Assembly: GCA_036500345.1 (NCBI GenBank)
Contig: DASYCE010000026.1
Coordinates: 124,001 to 188,000, forward strand
Direction of reading: 5' to 3'
DNA length: 64,000 nt
From: Gemmatimonadales bacterium
GTDB lineage: Bacteria > Gemmatimonadota > Gemmatimonadetes > Gemmatimonadales > GWC2-71-9
In this document: in pieces, positions 63,073 through 64,000 of the stretch
Layout of the letters: each line of letters begins with the position of its first letter
Numbering within the stretch: position 1 is the first letter of the stretch
Position numbers and translations under genes: made by a program
Notes under the pieces: model-generated
The model's input: only the letters and a program-made list of their open reading frames with translations
Told to the model about the DNA's origin: nothing
Databases searched by the model: none

Positions 63073-64000
63073 CTACAGGACCGTGTCGACATTGGTCGAG
63101 GGCAGCCCGAACGCTTCGGCAACACCGCCGTAGACGATTTTTCCGTCGACCACGTTGAGACCCAGCTTGAGGGCGCCGTCGCGCTTGCACGCTTCCTTCC
63201 ACCCGTGCCGCGCCAGCTGGATCGCGTACGGCAGCGTGGCGTTGGTGAGCGCGAGCGTCGAGGTGCGCGGCACGGCGCCGGGCATGTTCGCCACGGCGTA
63301 GTGAAGGATCCCGTCGACGAAGTAGGTCGGGTCCTCGTGCGTCGTCGGCTTGATCGTCTCGACGCAGCCGCCCTGATCGACCGCAACGTCGACGATCACG
63401 GCGCCCTTCTGCATGATGCCGAGATCGGCGCGCGTGACGAGATGCGGCGCCTTCTTCCCCGGAATCAGCACCGCACCGATCAGCAGGTCGGCATCGCGGA
63501 TCGCCTCGAGGATGGTGTGACGGTTGGAGAAGACGGTGTTCACGTTCGCCGGGAGTACCTCGTTGAGATAGCGCAACCGGTCGAGCGACGTGTCGAGGAT
63601 GGTGACGTTGGCGCCGAGCCCGGCGGCCATCTTGGCCGAATTGATTCCGACCACGCCGCCGCCGATGATGACCACCTTCGCGGGCGGAACACCTGGCACG
63701 CCGCCCAGCAGCACGCCGCGGCCACCGAAGAGCTTCTCGTTGTACTTGGCGCCTTCCTGCACCGCGAGACGACCGGCGACCTCGGACATTGGCGTGAGCA
63801 ACGGCAGCTGGCCGCCGGGCAGCTGCACCGTCTCGTATGCGACCGCGATCGCTCCCGACTTCATCACTGCGCGCGTGAGCGGTTCATCGGCGGCGAAATG
63901 GAAGTAGGTGTACATCACCTGCCCCTTTTTCATCCGCGGCCACTCGACGCTGATCGGCTCCTTGACCTTGATGATCATCTCGGCGCGCGCCCAGGTATCA
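63073..64000 (-). CDS. ald: Alanine dehydrogenase, N-terminus beyond the window
   Basis: NAD-dependent oxidative deamination of alanine to pyruvate. At least 308 residues lie in the window; the frame continues past base 64000 (DTWARAE precedes MIIKVKEP), so the first 60 or so residues, including part of the substrate site, are missing. Visible blocks: [69 protein letters not shown] (Rossmann fold) and [20 protein letters not shown]. The internal Met is not the true start. Confidence 0.95.
   Translation of the reverse strand, partial: DTWARAEMIIKVKEPISVEWPRMKKGQVMYTYFHFAADEPLTRAVMKSGAIAVAYETVQLPGGQLPLLTPMSEVAGRLAVQEGAKYNEKLFGGRGVLLGGVPGVPPAKVVIIGGGVVGINSAKMAAGLGANVTILDTSLDRLRYLNEVLPANVNTVFSNRHTILEAIRDADLLIGAVLIPGKKAPHLVTRADLGIMQKGAVIVDVAVDQGGCVETIKPTTHEDPTYFVDGILHYAVANMPGAVPRTSTLALTNATLPYAIQLARHGWKEACKRDGALKLGLNVVDGKIVYGGVAEAFGLPSTNVDTVL

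Overview
The window is a 64 kb, GC-rich, gene-dense bacterial chromosome segment. I infer a member of Gemmatimonadota or a close relative. The grounds are the PadR plus orphan MacB/FtsX-type permease pair, the many secreted S9 and M14 peptidases, Gly/Arg-rich linkers in exported proteins, an LVIVD-repeat protein next to a DUF305 protein, and frequent GTG/TTG starts. No 16S gene is present, so this stays an inference.

Layout. (1) 1-9128, minus: a tightly coupled run trpC-trpF-trpB-[HEAT protein]-[HD-GYP protein]-trpA-folK-panB-panC-panD-[HD hydrolase, cut by the window edge]. trpE and trpG are absent. (2) lexA (plus) is divergent from trpC and convergent with trpD (minus). (3) 10976-25877, plus: truA, an HtrA-like protease, and a purine operon purB-purC-psd-pssA-purS-purQ-purL-purF-ppdK-purE-purK, joined mostly by 4-base start/stop overlaps. 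Phosphatidylserine/phosphatidylethanolamine synthesis and pyruvate phosphate dikinase are embedded in it. (4) 25910-34952: a DUF2911-like exported protein, oligopeptidase B, a retropepsin-like protein that runs into a 21-bp tandem array, tmRNA, a DPP-IV-like peptidase, tRNA-dihydrouridine synthase, a PTS IIA (PtsN-like) protein and a small lipoprotein. (5) 34950-40498, minus: guaA-lysA-proS-hisS. (6) 40567-46176, plus: PadR and its permease with a paired operator, a Ser/Thr kinase, a small charged protein and a beta-propeller-like lipoprotein. (7) 46181-54053, minus: folC-accD, then rodA-mrdA-mreD-mreC-mreB, the rod-shape cluster. (8) 54323-64000: an M14 peptidase, a membrane-anchored MutS-like ATPase coupled to 3-methyladenine glycosylase, the LVIVD and DUF305 exported proteins, dut, and alanine dehydrogenase cut by the window edge.

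Most of the window is housekeeping. The most unusual items are: the array of about 23 21-bp units at 29222-29703, two of whose units form dyads with a compensatory base change; the HEAT and HD-GYP proteins inside the trp operon, which share an N-terminal module; and several paired operator-like repeats, upstream of padR, between mreB and the M14 gene, and flanking the kinase gene. No mobile element, integrase, CRISPR array or tRNA gene was seen.
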